Origin: Ponticoccus alexandrii
GTDB taxonomy: Bacteria > Pseudomonadota > Alphaproteobacteria > Rhodobacterales > Rhodobacteraceae
Direction: 5' to 3'
DNA: 64,000 nt
NCBI RefSeq assembly: GCF_016806125.1
Contig: NZ_CP047170.1
Coordinates: 248,001 to 312,000, forward strand
Position 1 is the first letter of the stretch. Every line of letters starts with the position of its first letter. The translations under genes were made by a program, and so were the position numbers. The notes under the pieces are model-generated. The model did no database searches. It had not been told where the DNA came from and worked only from the letters and a program-made list of their open reading frames with translations. Shown one piece after another: positions 56,030 to 64,000 of the stretch.

Positions 56030-57016
56030 ATGAGCGATACGGCACAGACAGGCAACGGCAGCGCCAATACAGAGCGGGTGAAGACGACGATCCGGGCACT
56101 GGGGATGCTGCCGGTGCTGATCCTGCTGGCGATCGGGTTCGAGTTGATGACCGGCAAGTTCCTGTCGATGAACAACATCTCCATCGTCACGCAACAGGCG
56201 TCGATCAATATCGTGCTGGCCGCCGGGATGACCTTCGTCATCCTGACCGGCGGGATCGACCTGTCCGTGGGGTCGATCCTTGCGGCCTCGGCCATGGCGG
56301 CGGTCTCGCTGTCGCTGGTGCCGGGCTGGGGCATGATCGGCATTCCCGCCGGGCTGGCCGTGGGGCTGGCCTTCGGCCTGATCAACGGCGGGCTGATCGC
56401 CTTTCTCGGCCTGCCCCCCTTCATCGTGACGCTAGGGGCGCTGACGGCGGTGCGCGGGGTGGCCCGGCTGATGGGTGACGACACCACCGTGTTCAACGCC
56501 GACCTGCCCTTCGATTTCATCGGCAACGGCACCCTTCTGGGCGTGCCATGGCTGGCCATCGTGGCCCTGCTGACCGTCGTGGTGTCCTGGGTGATCCTGC
56601 GCCGCACCGTTCTGGGCACGTGGATATACGCCACCGGCGGCAACCACGAGGCCGCACGCCTGGCAGGCATCAAGGTCGGGCTGGTGCTGCTGTTCGCCTA
56701 CGGCATGTCAGGCCTGCTGGCGGGACTTGGTGGCGTGATGTCCGCCGCGCGGCTGTATGCGGCCAACGGGCTGCAACTGGGTCAGGCCTATGAGCTCGAC
56801 GCCATCGCGGCGGTAATCCTCGGCGGGACCTCCTTCGTCGGCGGTGTCGGCAGCATCTGGGGGACGCTGATCGGTGCGCTGATCATCGCGGTTCTGTCCA
56901 ACGGGCTGATCCTGACGGGCGTCTCGGACATCTGGCAATTCATCATCAAGGGTCTCGTCATCATCGCCGCCGTGGCGCTGGACCGCTACCGGCTGAAGGG
57001 CGGCGCGCGCACCTGA
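56030..57016 (+). CDS. Sugar ABC transporter permease (RbsC/AraH type)
   Basis: This 328-residue permease has eight to ten hydrophobic segments. The family hallmark NIVLAAGMTFVILTGGIDLS VGS is in place (around 60-80), as are TGGNHEAARLAGIKV and AIAAVILGGTSFVGGVGSI. It lies between the ATPase and the binding-protein genes, and starts behind GGAGGACAAGAC. Confidence 0.93.
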   Translation: MSDTAQTGNGSANTERVKTTIRALGMLPVLILLAIGFELMTGKFLSMNNISIVTQQASINIVLAAGMTFVILTGGIDLSVGSILAASAMAAVSLSLVPGWGMIGIPAGLAVGLAFGLINGGLIAFLGLPPFIVTLGALTAVRGVARLMGDDTTVFNADLPFDFIGNGTLLGVPWLAIVALLTVVVSWVILRRTVLGTWIYATGGNHEAARLAGIKVGLVLLFAYGMSGLLAGLGGVMSAARLYAANGLQLGQAYELDAIAAVILGGTSFVGGVGSIWGTLIGALIIAVLSNGLILTGVSDIWQFIIKGLVIIAAVALDRYRLKGGART

Positions 57017-57076
57017 CGGCGGCCCGTCCAAAGACCCAAGACCAACGACAACGCATCAAAGCCATGGGAGGATAAA

Positions 57077-58021
57077 ATGCGTATTCTGAAAACCCTCGTC
57101 ACGTCGGCCGCCACGACGGCCCTGCTGGCCACCGGCGCCCTTGCACAGGACAAGCAGCTGGAAAGCATCGGCATCTCGGTCGGCCTGCTGGGCAACCCGT
57201 TCTTCGTCGCCACCATCAAGGGCATCGAGGACCGCGCCAAGGAGATCAACCCCGCGGTCGAGGTCACCTCGGTCTCTGCCGATTACGACCTGAACAAGCA
57301 GGTCAGCCAGATCGACAACTTCATTGCCTCGGGCGTCGATATCATCATGCTGAACGCGGTGGATGCCGCCGCCATCGCCCCTGCCGTCAAGCGCGCGCAG
57401 AACGCGGGCATCGTGGTCGCGGCCTTCGACGTCTCGGCCCCCGGGTCCGACGTGACCGTGATGACCGACAACGTCGATGCCGGTCGCAAGGCCTGCCAAT
57501 ACATCGTCGATGCGCTTGGCGGCTCGGGCGATGTCATCATCATCAACGGCCCGCAAAGCTCTTCGATCATCGACCGCGTGACGGGCTGCCAAGAGGTCTT
57601 CGAGGCCAACGAGGGCATCAACGTACTGTCCGACGACCAGAACGGTCAGGCCTCGCGCGACGGCGGGCTGAACGTGATGCAGGGGCTGCTGACCCGCTTC
57701 GACAAGATCGACGGCGTCTTTGCCATCAACGATCCGACAGCCGTGGGCGCCGCGCTGGCCGCCAAGCAGCTGGGCCGGTCCGAGTTCATCATCACCGGCG
57801 TCGACGGCGCCCCCGTGGTCGAGGACGAGCTGGCCAAGGAGGGTTCGCTGATCAAGGCCTCGGCCTCGCAGGATCCCTACGTGATGGCCGGTCAGGCGCT
57901 TCAGATGGGCTATGACGTCTTCATGGGCAATACCCCCGCCGAGGACACCGTCCTGCTGGAACCGCAGCTGATCACCGCCGACAACCTCGACGCCTACAAG
58001 GGCTGGACCGACCCGCGCTGA
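57077..58021 (+). CDS. Sugar-binding periplasmic protein (RbsB type)
   Basis: This 314-residue protein has a signal peptide (cleaved after ALA). It is a type I periplasmic binding protein: ISVGLLGNPFFVATIKGIED (sugar site), DYDLNKQVSQIDNFIASGVD, DVSAPGSDVTVMTDNVDAGR and VFAINDPTAVGAALAAKQLG. It starts behind GGGAGGATAAA. Its pentose ligand is inferred from the AraD and AraB genes downstream. Confidence 0.92.
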   Translation: MRILKTLVTSAATTALLATGALAQDKQLESIGISVGLLGNPFFVATIKGIEDRAKEINPAVEVTSVSADYDLNKQVSQIDNFIASGVDIIMLNAVDAAAIAPAVKRAQNAGIVVAAFDVSAPGSDVTVMTDNVDAGRKACQYIVDALGGSGDVIIINGPQSSSIIDRVTGCQEVFEANEGINVLSDDQNGQASRDGGLNVMQGLLTRFDKIDGVFAINDPTAVGAALAAKQLGRSEFIITGVDGAPVVEDELAKEGSLIKASASQDPYVMAGQALQMGYDVFMGNTPAEDTVLLEPQLITADNLDAYKGWTDPR

Positions 58022-58087
58022 ACCGCTTTCGGGCGCCCTGCCCCGCTGCGGGGCGCCCACCACGACCAGACCACCAAAGGACCGCCC

Positions 58088-58777
58088 ATGCCGCTCGATG
58101 CCCTCAAATCCGCCGCGCTGGAGGCCAATCTCGACACCGTCCGCCACGGGCTTGTCAAGGCGACCTTCGGCAATGCCAGCGGCATCGACCGCGCCAGCGG
58201 GCGCATCGTCATCAAGCCGTCGGGCGTGCCCTACCCCGAGATGACCGCCGATCACATGGTGCTGACCGACCTCGACGGCGCGGCGCTGGACAACCGCTTC
58301 CGGCCCTCGTCGGATCTGGACACCCATGTCGCGCTGTACCGCGCCTTTCCGCAGATCGGCGGCATCGTGCACACCCATTCGACCTATGCCACCATCATGG
58401 CGCAGGCCCGCCGCCCGATCCCGCCTCTGGGCACCACCCATGCCGACTACTTTCGCGGCACGATCCCCGTGACCCGCGACCTGACCGCCGAAGAGATCAC
58501 CACCCGCTACGTGGCCGCTACCGGCGAGGTCATCGCCGAGACCGTGGGCGACGGCGATCCGCTGGCCATCCCGGCGGCGCTGGTGGCCGGGCATGGTCCC
58601 TTTGTCTGGGGCCGCGACCCCGCCGAGGCGGTGATGAACGCCATGATCCTCGAAGAGGTCGCCAAGATGGCCTGGCACGGTGCGGTGCTGGACGCGCGCC
58701 CGCCCGCCATCTCCGATACCTTGCTGGATCGCCACTTCCTGCGCAAACATGGCGCCAACGCCACCTACGGGCAATGA
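58088..58777 (+). CDS. araD: L-ribulose-5-phosphate 4-epimerase
   Basis: This 229-residue class II aldolase-family epimerase turns L-ribulose 5-phosphate into D-xylulose 5-phosphate. The zinc ligands H95, H97 (IVHTHSTYA) and H169 (AGHGPFVWG) are visible, and D76 is in place (SSDLDTH). The C-terminus KHGANATYGQ matches the AraD ending with the catalytic tyrosine (Y227). It starts 66 bp after the binding-protein gene and stops 7 bp before the kinase. Confidence 0.94.
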   Translation: MPLDALKSAALEANLDTVRHGLVKATFGNASGIDRASGRIVIKPSGVPYPEMTADHMVLTDLDGAALDNRFRPSSDLDTHVALYRAFPQIGGIVHTHSTYATIMAQARRPIPPLGTTHADYFRGTIPVTRDLTAEEITTRYVAATGEVIAETVGDGDPLAIPAALVAGHGPFVWGRDPAEAVMNAMILEEVAKMAWHGAVLDARPPAISDTLLDRHFLRKHGANATYGQ

Positions 58778-58784
58778 GGCAAAC

Positions 58785-60353
58785 ATGAGCATCGTCGCCG
58801 GCGCCGACTTCGGCACGCTTTCCACCCGCGTCACCCTGATGGACACCGACAGCGGCACTGTCCTCGGGTCTGCCGTCGCGCCCTACCCCCTGCACCGTTC
58901 AGAGGCGGACCCGCATGTCGCCCGGCAAAGCCATGACGACCAGATGCAGGCGCTGTGCGCCGCGATCCGCGACGCGGTGGCCGAGGCCGGGATCGACGGC
59001 CACGACATCGCCGCCTTTGCCGCCGACACGACCGGCTCGTCGGTGATCCCGCTGGACGCGCAACTGCAACCGCTGGCCGACTATTACCTGTGGTGCGACC
59101 ACACCGCCCATGCCGAGGCCGCCGAGATCACCGCCCGGGCCCGCGAAGACGGCATCGAGGCGCTGGACTGGTGCGGCGGCACCTATTCGACCGAATGGGG
59201 TTACGCCAAGCTGCTGCATTTCCTGCGTCACAACCCCGACGCTCCGCTGGCCACGGCGGCCGAGAACTGCGACATGATCGCCGCCACGCTCTGCGGCATC
59301 ACCGACCCGGCCCAGATACCGCGCTCGGTCTGCGCCATGGGACACAAGTGGATGTGGGGCGAAGCGTGGGGCGGCCTGCCACCGCAGGCATTCCTGTCCC
59401 GCGTCGACCCGGTGCTTGGCGGGATCAACGACAGGATCACCGGGCGCTGGGGTCATTCGCTGCAACGCGCCGGAGTGCTGTCCGAGGTCTGGGCCGAACG
59501 CACCGGGTTGCGGGCGGGCATCCCTCTGCCCTTCGGTGCCTTCGACGCGCATTGGGATGCCATCGGCACGCGCTGTGCGCCCGGTGACGTGGTCAACGTG
59601 GTGGGGACCTCGACCTGCGTCATCGCCATCGCCGGTCCCGATGCCCGCCCGGTGCCCGGCCTCTGCGGCATGGTGCCGGACAGCGTCGTGCCCGGCTTCA
59701 TGGGGATCGAAGCGGGGCAATCGGCAACCGGCGAGGTCTTCGACGCCATCGCCCGGCGGGCGGGTGTCGATGTGGGCACGCTGTGCGCGGGGCTGATGGA
59801 TTACGGCCCCGGCGCCACGGGCCTGTTGCGTGTGCCATGGGACAATGGCGACCGCACCGTGCTGGTGCGCCCGGACCTTGGCGGCGTCACGCTGGGCTGG
59901 GATCTGCGCCACACGGCGGCGGATGAGATGCACGCCGCGATCGAGGGCATGGCCATGCATGTCGGCCTGATCATCGAGCGGATGCAGGCCGGTGGCGCGC
60001 GCTTCGACCGGGTCATCAACGCCGGCGGCATCCCGCAGAAGAACGACGTGCTGAACCAGGTCTATGCCGATGTGCTGGGCCGCCCGGTGCATGTGCCCGA
60101 ACGCTCTCCGGTCGGGGTAGGCGCCTGCATCTTTGCCGCCATGATCGCCGGCGAATTCGACACCATCGCCGAGGCGCAGGACCGCATGGCCCCACCCCTG
60201 CGCGTCTTCACCCCGCGCGAAAGCCATGTCGCCGCCTATGCACGGCTTACGGCCCTGTTCCGCGACACCTATTATGCCTTCGGCGAAGGTCGCCCCTGCG
60301 ACATGGGCACGATCCTGCCCGCCCTGCGCCGCTTCCGCATGGGAAAGGGCTGA
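58785..60353 (+). CDS. araB: Ribulokinase (FGGY family)
   Basis: This 522-residue sugar kinase phosphorylates L-ribulose, providing the epimerase's substrate. FGGY features are GADFGTLSTRVTLMDTDSGT at the N-terminus, AADTTGSSVIPLD, the ATP-site VVGTSTCVIAIAG and FDRVINAGGIPQKNDVLNQV with the C-terminal ATPase-fold glycines. The start at 58785 is 7 bp after the AraD stop. Slightly shorter than the usual 550-565. An isomerase (araA) is not in the window. Confidence 0.93.
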   Translation: MSIVAGADFGTLSTRVTLMDTDSGTVLGSAVAPYPLHRSEADPHVARQSHDDQMQALCAAIRDAVAEAGIDGHDIAAFAADTTGSSVIPLDAQLQPLADYYLWCDHTAHAEAAEITARAREDGIEALDWCGGTYSTEWGYAKLLHFLRHNPDAPLATAAENCDMIAATLCGITDPAQIPRSVCAMGHKWMWGEAWGGLPPQAFLSRVDPVLGGINDRITGRWGHSLQRAGVLSEVWAERTGLRAGIPLPFGAFDAHWDAIGTRCAPGDVVNVVGTSTCVIAIAGPDARPVPGLCGMVPDSVVPGFMGIEAGQSATGEVFDAIARRAGVDVGTLCAGLMDYGPGATGLLRVPWDNGDRTVLVRPDLGGVTLGWDLRHTAADEMHAAIEGMAMHVGLIIERMQAGGARFDRVINAGGIPQKNDVLNQVYADVLGRPVHVPERSPVGVGACIFAAMIAGEFDTIAEAQDRMAPPLRVFTPRESHVAAYARLTALFRDTYYAFGEGRPCDMGTILPALRRFRMGKG

Positions 60354-60458
60354 CGCTTCGCCGGGGGGCGCAATGCCGCCCCGGCCAGTGCATTCGGACG
60401 GAGCCGCGCGGCGCTCTTGCCGGAACCTGTCAAACGGCGCGATCGGACCGCAAGGGCC

Positions 60459-61214
60459 TCAACCGGCGGCGCGCATGAAGAAGAGCGCCGTCATGATCAC
60501 GCCGATCGCGATGATCAGCAGTCGCAGCAGGGCCGTGTTTTGCACCCGCCGGGCCAGAACCGCGCCGAGGTATCCGCCAAGGGCGCAGGACAGGCCGACA
60601 ATCAGCAGGTTGCCCCAGTCGATCAGCCCCGCCACGGTGTAGGTCGCGACCGAAACGACGGACAGGACCACGGACATCAGGTTCTTCAACCCGTTCATCC
60701 GGTGCAGGTTGGTCATGCCGATCACACCGAAGGCCGCCAGCAGCATGATGCCGAGGCCGCCGTTGAAATAGCCGCCATAGACCGAGACCGCGAAGACAAG
60801 GCCAAGGGCGGCGGGGTCGGACATCGTCCGCCCGGACCTGGCAAGGCGCCGTACGAAGGCCGGACCAAGCGCAAAGGCGGCGGTCGCGATCAGCAAGAGC
60901 CAGGGGACCACGCCCGAGAACAGCTCTTCCGGTGTCACTAGCAGCAGGCCCGCGCCCACAAGGCCCCCGACCACGGCGGCGCCGACAAGATGGGCGAGCT
61001 GCGGCTTGCCTCCGCGCTCGATTTCGGCCCGATAGGCCCAGGCGCTGCCGACATAGCCCGGCAGGGCGGCGAAGGTCGCGGTCGCATTGGCCATGATCGG
61101 CGGCACGCCCGCCCAGACCAGCGCCGGAAAGGTCAGAAAGGTACCGCCGCCCGCGATGGCGTTGAGCGCGCCGGCGCCCAGACCGGCGAGGGCAAGCACG
61201 AGGACTGTCAGCAT
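60459..61214 (-). CDS. Sulfite exporter TauE/SafE (TSUP) family membrane protein
   Basis: This 251-residue, eight-helix membrane protein has two repeats with the family motif GxGxxNAIAGGGTFLTFPAL (from 12) and, in the second half, YGGYFNGGLGIMLLAAFGVI. Start at 61214 behind GGAGAACAACC; the longer frame begins in the promoter area. Divergent from the GntR regulator gene (77 bp between starts), which probably controls it. Export of sulfite, sulfonates or other organic anions is possible. Confidence 0.88.
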   Translation of the reverse strand: MLTVLVLALAGLGAGALNAIAGGGTFLTFPALVWAGVPPIMANATATFAALPGYVGSAWAYRAEIERGGKPQLAHLVGAAVVGGLVGAGLLLVTPEELFSGVVPWLLLIATAAFALGPAFVRRLARSGRTMSDPAALGLVFAVSVYGGYFNGGLGIMLLAAFGVIGMTNLHRMNGLKNLMSVVLSVVSVATYTVAGLIDWGNLLIVGLSCALGGYLGAVLARRVQNTALLRLLIIAIGVIMTALFFMRAAG

Positions 61215-61291
61215 GGTTGTTCTCCTAAAGGCCGCGCCGCTGTTGCACGGCGCGCGATTGGTCTGCAAATTGGTCTGGATCGGAGGCGCGC

Positions 61292-61987
61292 ATGGCGACG
61301 AAACGGACGCAAGAGATCGTCGAGGCCCTGCGCCGCTATTGCGCGGCAGAGGCCATCGGTCCGGGCGGGCAACTGCCGCAGGAACGGGATCTGGCGCGGC
61401 GGCTGGGGTGCAGCCGCGAGACGCTGCGCAAAGCCCTGGCCGAGCTGGAGCGCGCGGACGATCTGTGGCGGCATGTCGGACAAGGCACCTTCCTTGGGTC
61501 CCGACCGCTGGGGCATCCGGTGCGCGAGGCCATTCTGGTACAGGGCGCCTCGCCCTTGCAGCTGATGCAGGCCCGGCTCACGCTCGAACCCTCGGTCGCC
61601 GCCGAGGCCGCCATGCTGGCGACTCCCGCCAGCCTCGCCTACCTGTCCGGGCTGGTCGATCAGGGCCGCCGTGCCAAGACGCGGTCCGACTGCGAACGGC
61701 TGGACGCCGCCTTTCACCGCGGCATTGCCGAGGTGACGGGCAATCCCATCCTGCTCGGCCTTCTGGACTATCTCGCCGGGGTGCGCCGCCACGCGGCATG
61801 GCAGCGCGAATGGGACATCACCTATCGGACCCTCGGCGTCGACGCCTTCACCGAGCGCCACAGCCAGCAGCACGAAGAGGTGGTAACCTGCATCCGCCGG
61901 GGCGCGGCAACAGAGGCCTCGGACGCCATGCGAAGGCATCTGGAGACGATCTTCTCGGCCATGAAAGGGGCGGGTCTGCCCTCCTGA
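61292..61987 (+). CDS. GntR-family transcriptional regulator (FCD type)
   Basis: In this 231-residue regulator the winged HTH is at about 5-70 (IVEALRRYCAAEAIGPGGQL, RDLARRLGCSRETLRKALAE), and the FCD effector domain is at 90-225 with metal-binding histidines in AFHRGIAEVTGN and HSQQHEEVVTCIRRG. Divergent from the TauE/SafE gene, so probably its regulator. The ATG follows GGATCGGAGGCGCGC. Confidence 0.9.
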   Translation: MATKRTQEIVEALRRYCAAEAIGPGGQLPQERDLARRLGCSRETLRKALAELERADDLWRHVGQGTFLGSRPLGHPVREAILVQGASPLQLMQARLTLEPSVAAEAAMLATPASLAYLSGLVDQGRRAKTRSDCERLDAAFHRGIAEVTGNPILLGLLDYLAGVRRHAAWQREWDITYRTLGVDAFTERHSQQHEEVVTCIRRGAATEASDAMRRHLETIFSAMKGAGLPS

Positions 61988-62116
61988 CCCCCCGGCTCGG
62001 CGCGGACCCGTCCTGCTAGCCTTGTCCGCCAGTCCTGTACCACGCCGCGCGCACCGGAGGGATGGCGCAGCTTTCCGCCAAAACCTGTGCGGGCGCGCTT
62101 GTGCCTCTTGCGTTAT

Positions 62117-62129
62117 GTTATAGTATAAC
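62117..62129. promoter_or_regulatory. Zur-like palindrome (GTTATAGTATAAC) upstream of the COG0523 genes
   Basis: A perfect 13-bp palindrome, 42 bp upstream of the first GTPase start and in an AT-rich patch that stands out from the GC-rich surroundings. It matches the GTTAT-N3-ATAAC core known for alphaproteobacterial Zur sites, fitting zinc-starvation control of the following genes. Confidence 0.7.
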
Positions 62130-62170
62130 TGTACGGGGCAGGGAGTGCAGCACAACAAGGGAGCGACGGC

Positions 62171-63283
62171 ATGACACCGGGAACCAGAAACAACCGGATT
62201 CCGATTACCCTGCTGACGGGCTTCCTTGGCGCGGGGAAAACGACGTTGCTCAACCACCTGTTGCACGATCCGGATGCCGGGCGGATCGCCGTCATCATGA
62301 ACGAGTTCGGCGATATCGGTCTGGATCACGACCTGATCGAAGCCGCGACCGAAGAGACGGTCCTGCTGCAGTCCGGTTGCCTGTGCTGCACCATTCGCGG
62401 CGACCTGCTGAAGACGCTCGGCAGCCTCATGGCGCGGCGCAACCGGGGCGATCTGGCCTTCGACCGCGTGGTGATCGAGACCACCGGCATCGCCGATCCC
62501 GGACCGATCCTGCACAGCCTGATCGTCGACCCTGTCGTTGCCCCGTATTTCCGGATGGACGGGGTCGTGACGCTGGCGGACGCGGCCTTGGGCCCGCAGA
62601 CGCTGGACCGGCAATACGAGGCCGTGCAGCAGGTGGCGATGGCCGATCTGATCGTGGTGTCCAAGGCCGACCTTGTCGATGCCCGCAGCCTGACGGAGTT
62701 CAACGCCCGGCTGGAGCGCCTCAACGATACGGCGCGGCGCATCCATGCGGAACGGGGCCGCATTGCGGCGCGCAGCCTGTTCGGGCTGACCGCCCTGCAT
62801 CAGGACGCGACCACGCAGGACATGGCGCGGTGGCTTGGGCCGACTGCCGCGCCGGGCGATCCGCTTGCGAACCTCTCGGGCTTTGCGACACCCGCTTCCG
62901 GGACGGCCCCCTTGCCCACCCCGGCCTCGGCGAAAGCGCCGCATGACGACCGGATCGTCTCTGTCTCGTATGAGATGGCCGAACCGATCGCCTGCGAGGT
63001 CTTCGACCTCTGGCTCGACACCCTGATCGCACTCAGGGGTCCGCATATTCTCCGCATCAAGGGCATCGTGCACCTGCAGGGCATAGACGATCCCTTTGTC
63101 TTTCACGGCGTGCAGCACATCTTCGACGCGCCCGTGCAACTGAAGGGCTGGCGCGGTCCCGACAGGGTCAGCCGCATCGTCGTCATCGCCCGCGACATGA
63201 CCGAGGCCGACCTGAAAGCCAGTCTCGACACCCTTCACATGCAGCCCCGCAAGGCGGCGGAAACGGCCGACACGCCCTTCTGA
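62171..63283 (+). CDS. COG0523 (CobW/YjiA/ZigA) GTPase, copy 1
   Basis: This 370-residue metallochaperone-type GTPase has Walker [12 protein letters not shown] (about 17-27). The GCLCC metal motif is near 75, and SKAD is the guanine-specificity motif. The C-terminal CobW domain contains PHILRIKGIVHLQG and QLKGWRGPDRVSRIVVIARD. The Zur-like box ahead points to zinc-starvation induction rather than cobalamin synthesis. It is followed 38 bp downstream by a second member. Confidence 0.9.
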   Translation: MTPGTRNNRIPITLLTGFLGAGKTTLLNHLLHDPDAGRIAVIMNEFGDIGLDHDLIEAATEETVLLQSGCLCCTIRGDLLKTLGSLMARRNRGDLAFDRVVIETTGIADPGPILHSLIVDPVVAPYFRMDGVVTLADAALGPQTLDRQYEAVQQVAMADLIVVSKADLVDARSLTEFNARLERLNDTARRIHAERGRIAARSLFGLTALHQDATTQDMARWLGPTAAPGDPLANLSGFATPASGTAPLPTPASAKAPHDDRIVSVSYEMAEPIACEVFDLWLDTLIALRGPHILRIKGIVHLQGIDDPFVFHGVQHIFDAPVQLKGWRGPDRVSRIVVIARDMTEADLKASLDTLHMQPRKAAETADTPF

Positions 63284-63321
63284 CCCCGCCCCTTTCCGAA
63301 CAACACAACACAGGAGACAGC

Positions 63322-64000
63322 CATGTCCGCCACCGACACCCGTTTGCCCGTCACCGTCCTTTCCGGCTTCCTCGGCGCCGGAAAGACCACGCTACTGAAC
63401 CGCGTACTGAACAACCGCGAGGGCCGCCGCGTCGCCGTCATCGTCAACGACATGTCCGAGGTGAACATCGACGCCGACCTCGTGCGTGAGGGCACCGAGC
63501 TGTCGCGCTCCGAGGAGAAGCTGGTCGAGATGTCCAACGGCTGCATCTGCTGCACCCTGCGCGACGACTTGCTGAAAGAGGTGCGTGCGCTGTCGCAGGA
63601 GGGCCGCTTCGACTACCTGCTGATCGAGTCCACCGGCATCTCGGAACCGCTGCCCGTTGCCGCGACCTTCGATTTCCGCGACGAACAGGGCGAAAGCCTG
63701 TCGGACGTGGCGCGTCTGGACACCATGGTCACGGTGGTGGACGCGGTGAACCTGCTGAACGACTATTCCAGCCACGACTTCCTGACCGACCGGGGCGAAA
63801 GCCTTGGCGATCAGGACGACCGCAGCCTTGTCAGCCTGCTGACGGAACAGATCGAATTCGCCGACGTGGTGATCCTGAACAAGGTTACCGACGCAGGCCC
63901 CGACAAGACCGACAAGGCGCGCAAGATCATCCGCGCCCTGAATGGCGACGCGAAGATCATCGAGACCGATCATTCCGAAGTGGCGCCCGAGGCGATCCTC
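63322..64000 (+). CDS. COG0523 (ZigA-like) GTPase, copy 2, partial
   Basis: About 226 residues are present before the right edge. Walker [13 protein letters not shown] is at about 15, and GCICC at about 73. [15 protein letters not shown] and VVDAVNLL follow, with NKVTDA as the NKxD-like motif. The ATG at 63322 follows AGGAGACAGCC. Sequence beyond Walker A is more like zinc-deficiency ZigA than copy 1. Probably in one mRNA with copy 1 under the Zur-like box. Confidence 0.9.

Noticed and set aside
61208-63238. Long minus-strand open frame (676 codons) opposite the GntR and COG0523 genes
   Set aside because: Antisense to two recognised genes, with no motifs of its own.

Overview
The window is high-GC DNA whose proteins look like those of the marine Rhodobacterales (Alphaproteobacteria). 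The basis is familiarity with the families: pyruvate carboxylase, a GlpST-type ABC transporter, several TRAP transporters, FCD-type GntR regulators and a Zur-like operator. No rRNA, tRNA or CRISPR was seen. The genus cannot be fixed from the sequence alone.

Left part (1-9.7 kb): the 5' end of pyruvate carboxylase runs off the left edge. Next comes a minus-strand operon of a zinc alcohol dehydrogenase, a binding protein, two permeases and two ATPases of the glycerol-transporter (GlpST) type, divergent from an AcoR-like regulator whose AAA+ module is degenerate. A block of poorly characterised genes follows (9.7-13.8 kb: a tandem acetyltransferase, a WD40-like propeller, a coiled-coil protein and small proteins), then a second-copy-type sigma-54 gene (rpoN).

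Core (15.2-33.3 kb): a soluble diiron monooxygenase gene cluster of the propane/ketone (Prm/Mim) type. The order is hydroxylase alpha, reductase, hydroxylase beta, coupling protein, secondary-alcohol dehydrogenase, amidohydrolase, DUF59 protein, dedicated GroEL-like chaperonin, SDR, glyoxalase-fold protein, Tat-exported small subunit, GMC oxidoreductase and catalase-peroxidase. After it come a protein of unknown function and an AcoR-type sigma-54 activator with an intact GAFTGA loop. Upstream of the hydroxylase lie a -24/-12 promoter, two 17-bp direct repeats and a GTTACACA/TGTGTAAC dyad. The sigma factor, its activator and its promoter are therefore all beside the operon. The likely chemistry is oxidation of a short alkane, or of a ketone or secondary alcohol, followed by dehydrogenation; the substrate is inferred.

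Middle (33.3-53.7 kb): an accessory, partly decayed region. It holds IS5, IS481 and IS3 family remnants, an Lrp remnant, an intact FecBCD-like iron-complex or cobalamin importer, and a TRAP catabolic operon whose membrane subunits and adjoining genes are broken (dctM, dctQ, gntR, isomerase, HpaI aldolase, binding protein). It also carries a class III aminotransferase and a second, intact TRAP operon with an isocitrate-lyase-family enzyme, an SDR and a divergent GntR regulator.

Right part (53.7-64 kb): a DeoR-regulated pentose operon (ABC importer, AraD-like epimerase, ribulokinase; no isomerase in the window), a TauE/SafE exporter divergent from a GntR regulator, and two tandem CobW/COG0523 GTPases behind a perfect Zur-like palindrome. 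The second GTPase runs off the right edge.
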